A stretch of DNA of 64,000 nt from Aequorivita sublithincola DSM 14238 (GTDB lineage Bacteria > Bacteroidota > Bacteroidia > Flavobacteriales > Flavobacteriaceae), in assembly GCF_000265385.1 (NCBI RefSeq), contig NC_018013.1:2445001-2509000 (forward strand), in the 5' to 3' direction. Below are positions 62,617 through 64,000 of this stretch, piece after piece; position 1 is the first letter of the stretch; every line of letters starts with the position of its first letter. The translations under genes and the position numbers were made by a program. Below the pieces are notes generated by a model. It worked only from the letters and a program-made list of their open reading frames with translations. It did not search any database and had not been told where the DNA came from.

Positions 62617-62741
62617 CATTGTTGCCAACTATTAGATATACGCAATTTAACAAAAAAGTGCTTATATACAACCTAATTAGTACGGTTATAAGTAACTTTT
62701 GTTGTATTTTCACATACACAACCCTTTAGTTGTATATACGC
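62617..62741. promoter_or_regulatory. Candidate primary attachment (attI-like) site and recombinase promoter region
   Basis: The outermost cassette ends with GTTGCCAAC (62621-62629); beyond it comes TATTAGATATACGCAA and no further palindrome, then the recombinase gene reading away. The region has a dif-like inverted repeat (ACATACACAAC, 6-nt spacer, GTTGTATATAC; 62712-62739) and TATACAAC at 62665-62672. A near-consensus TAAC-TTTTG lies at about 62692-62700. Confidence 0.55.
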
Positions 62742-63566
62742 ATGTTTACCGAGTTTGAAATATTACTCAAAATTAAAAGATATAGCCCCAACACTATCAG
62801 TACATATGTGGGGCTTCTCCAGTCTTTTAGTGACTATATAGGCGAATTTCAGGAAATTTATCGATTGGATGCTAAACACCTGCTTCAAAAAATAAGGGAG
62901 ATTATTATAGATAAGAGTTACGCATATACAACCCAAAAGCAATTGTTGAGTGCCTTGCAATTGTATTTAAAAGAAATGCACGGTCGCGAAACAGATTTTA
63001 GCACTTTGCGTCCCAGAAGTCCCCAAAAAGTACTTCCCGATATTTTAGCTTTAACGGAAGTAAAATTGATTTTGGACAGAACCGAAAATATAAAACACAA
63101 AGCCATGCTCACTACTATTTATGCCTTAGGCTTGCGCAGTGGCGAGCTCATAGATCTGGAAATTGTGCATCTGGATGGTAGTCGCAATACGGTGTTTATT
63201 AAACAAGCAAAGGGCAAAAAGGACCGTATGCTTCCTTTTCCTGAAAAACTAAAGGAGCTGCTTAGAGCATATTATAAAACCCACAAACCCAAACGGTTTC
63301 TTTTTGAGGGGCAAGATGGCGGGCCTTATACTGCGGGCAGCTTAAGAGCTGTTTTTAAGCAAGCTACAAAACGTGCTTCTATTAAAAAGAACGTTACTTT
63401 GCACAGTCTTCGGCATGCTTTTGCCACACATCTGTTGGAATCCGGGACAGATCTTAGAGTGATTCAGGAACTATTGGGGCACAATACTATAAAGACCACG
63501 ATGCTCTATACGCACGTGACCTATGCACATCTATTAAAGGTGAAAAGTCCGCTGGAATTACTATAA
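62742..63566 (+). CDS. Tyrosine recombinase (XerC/D- or integron-integrase-like), array recombinase
   Basis: The 274-aa enzyme has a SAM-like N-terminal core-binding domain (MFTEFEILLKIKRYSPNTISTYVGLL) and a catalytic domain with Arg132 (GLRSGEL), Lys157 (QAKGKKDR), His221-x-x-Arg224 (HSLRHAFATHLLESG), His247 (LLGHNTIKTTM) and nucleophile Tyr256 (LYTHV). It ends KVKSPLELL, as many integron and phage-type integrases do. The roughly 40-residue insertion that marks IntI between the Lys and His motifs is missing. A TTG four codons upstream is possible; I chose the ATG. It is divergent from the cassette genes. Confidence 0.9.
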   Translation: MFTEFEILLKIKRYSPNTISTYVGLLQSFSDYIGEFQEIYRLDAKHLLQKIREIIIDKSYAYTTQKQLLSALQLYLKEMHGRETDFSTLRPRSPQKVLPDILALTEVKLILDRTENIKHKAMLTTIYALGLRSGELIDLEIVHLDGSRNTVFIKQAKGKKDRMLPFPEKLKELLRAYYKTHKPKRFLFEGQDGGPYTAGSLRAVFKQATKRASIKKNVTLHSLRHAFATHLLESGTDLRVIQELLGHNTIKTTMLYTHVTYAHLLKVKSPLELL

Positions 63567-63569
63567 CCT

Positions 63570-63935
63570 TCAGCCTTTCCGCAGTACCGCCATCAAGGTT
63601 TCCAACTTAGCATTCAGCAGTTTGTTCTGCTCCTCCAGCTCGGCAAGGCGTTCTTGGAGGGGCAAGGTAGGGTCTGGGGCTTTGGTGGTAAAGTCTTGTG
63701 GCAGCTGGGCGGCGAGATCTGCAAAAAAGTTGTGGTTTAGCCCAAGGGAAAGCTCCCAAAGGATACTGCATGAAAAATTGTTCTGCCTTTGGTAGCGCAT
63801 CACGCTATTGCTGCTCTTGCCCATTACTTTTGCCAAAGAGCCTTTCCGTGTTCGGTTTTGTTTAAAGTATGCTTTTAGCATGGCCCCAAGAGGGGGCATA
63901 GGCACTTCTTGGATGGTATTTTTTTTATAAGTCAT
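63570..63935 (-). CDS. HTH protein with C-terminal coiled coil, next to the recombinase
   Basis: The 121-aa protein (MTYKKNTIQEVPMPPLGAMLKAYFKQNRTRKGSLAKVMGKSSNSVMRYQRQ) looks like a Cro/C1-type helix-turn-helix in the first 70 residues and ends with a leucine-rich coil (LQERLAELEEQNKLLNAKLETLMAVL). It converges with the recombinase with 3 bp between stops. It may regulate the recombinase or act as a directionality factor; this is inference. Direct repeats just upstream look like its operators. Confidence 0.72.
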   Translation of the reverse strand: MTYKKNTIQEVPMPPLGAMLKAYFKQNRTRKGSLAKVMGKSSNSVMRYQRQNNFSCSILWELSLGLNHNFFADLAAQLPQDFTTKAPDPTLPLQERLAELEEQNKLLNAKLETLMAVLRKG

Positions 63936-63952
63936 AAATACTTGGAATTTAG

Positions 63953-63988
63953 TTAGATAAAGTATGGTATTTATTAGATAAAGTATGG
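63953..63988. promoter_or_regulatory. Two direct repeats TTAGATAAAGTATGG, 21 bp apart
   Basis: Exact 15-bp copies at 63953-63967 and 63974-63988, spaced by two helical turns, lie 18 bp upstream of the HTH gene; a weaker third match (TATGATAGAT) is at the window edge. The spacing fits an operator for a dimeric or tandem-bound regulator, probably the HTH protein itself. Confidence 0.55.
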
Positions 63989-64000
63989 AATATGATAGAT

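Noticed and set aside
35632..62630. Palindromes as MITEs or simple terminators
   Set aside because: MITEs would show target duplications and random placement; here they occur once per unit, at exact borders, with end boxes matched to the gene. Terminators would not need 120-200 bp or the paired boxes.
62742..63566. Classical integron integrase IntI
   Set aside because: The insertion between the Lys and His-x-x-Arg motifs that marks IntI is missing, and the length (274 aa) is short; the end SPLELL alone is not diagnostic.

Overview
The window looks like chromosomal DNA from a Bacteroidota bacterium, most likely a Flavobacteriaceae. The evidence is low GC, type IX secretion C-terminal sorting domains, Bacteroidota-type genes (DUF5606, DUF349, OstA-like, NdpA-like, GTG-started ctaA) and several TAnnTTTG promoter boxes just ahead of genes. 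No rRNA or tRNA gene was recognised.

Positions 1-34,600 are mostly housekeeping. They hold an NdpA-like gene (cut by the left edge), heme A synthase, and an operon of a GT4 glycosyltransferase, tsaC and cca. A surface-polysaccharide/LPS block follows (GT2 enzymes, a polysaccharide deacetylase, a double-GT2 protein, a GT9 heptosyltransferase, a Kdo-kinase-like protein). After it come dapD, ruvX, def, mazG, a DUF349 protein, aroE, two DUF368 genes, a TPR protein, an argD-like aminotransferase, an OstA-like protein, fur, purA and a relA/spoT homologue. One foreign gene, abiH (15240-16496), sits between the LPS block and dapD and carries cassette-type ends.

Positions 35,630-62,740 are the notable part: an integron-like array of about 20 units. 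Nearly all genes lie on the minus strand. Each is separated from the next by a 120-200 bp imperfect palindrome that opens with AACG-(N)-GTATA and closes with TATAC-(N)-GTTG. Each unit has its own pair of complementary 9-10 bp end boxes, such as GTTGGCAAC/GTTGCCAAC, GTTACCTGC/GCAGGTAAC or GTTGTAAAAC/GTTTTACAAC. Units present more than once (a 207-aa protein x3, a 511-bp non-coding unit x3, a Cas4-like nuclease x2) show that the palindrome on the 3' side of the gene travels with the gene, as attC does in integrons. At the right end a tyrosine recombinase (62742-63566) is transcribed away from the array, which is the integron layout. The enzyme lacks the extra segment typical of IntI, and the repeats do not fit the classical attC consensus, so this may be a parallel cassette-capture system.

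Cassette cargo includes a type II R-M pair, a type IIB-like R-M-S system with its own HTH regulator, an AIPR-family protein, Cas4-like nucleases, TlpA-type thioredoxins, exported or outer-membrane proteins, a WG-repeat protein and non-coding units. An IS110-family element has inserted in the arm of one palindrome. The R-M-S cassette has a near-ideal -1 ribosomal frameshift signal (slippery GGGAAAG, 6-nt spacer, 11-bp stem) exactly where the RM frame ends and the S frame starts without a start codon.
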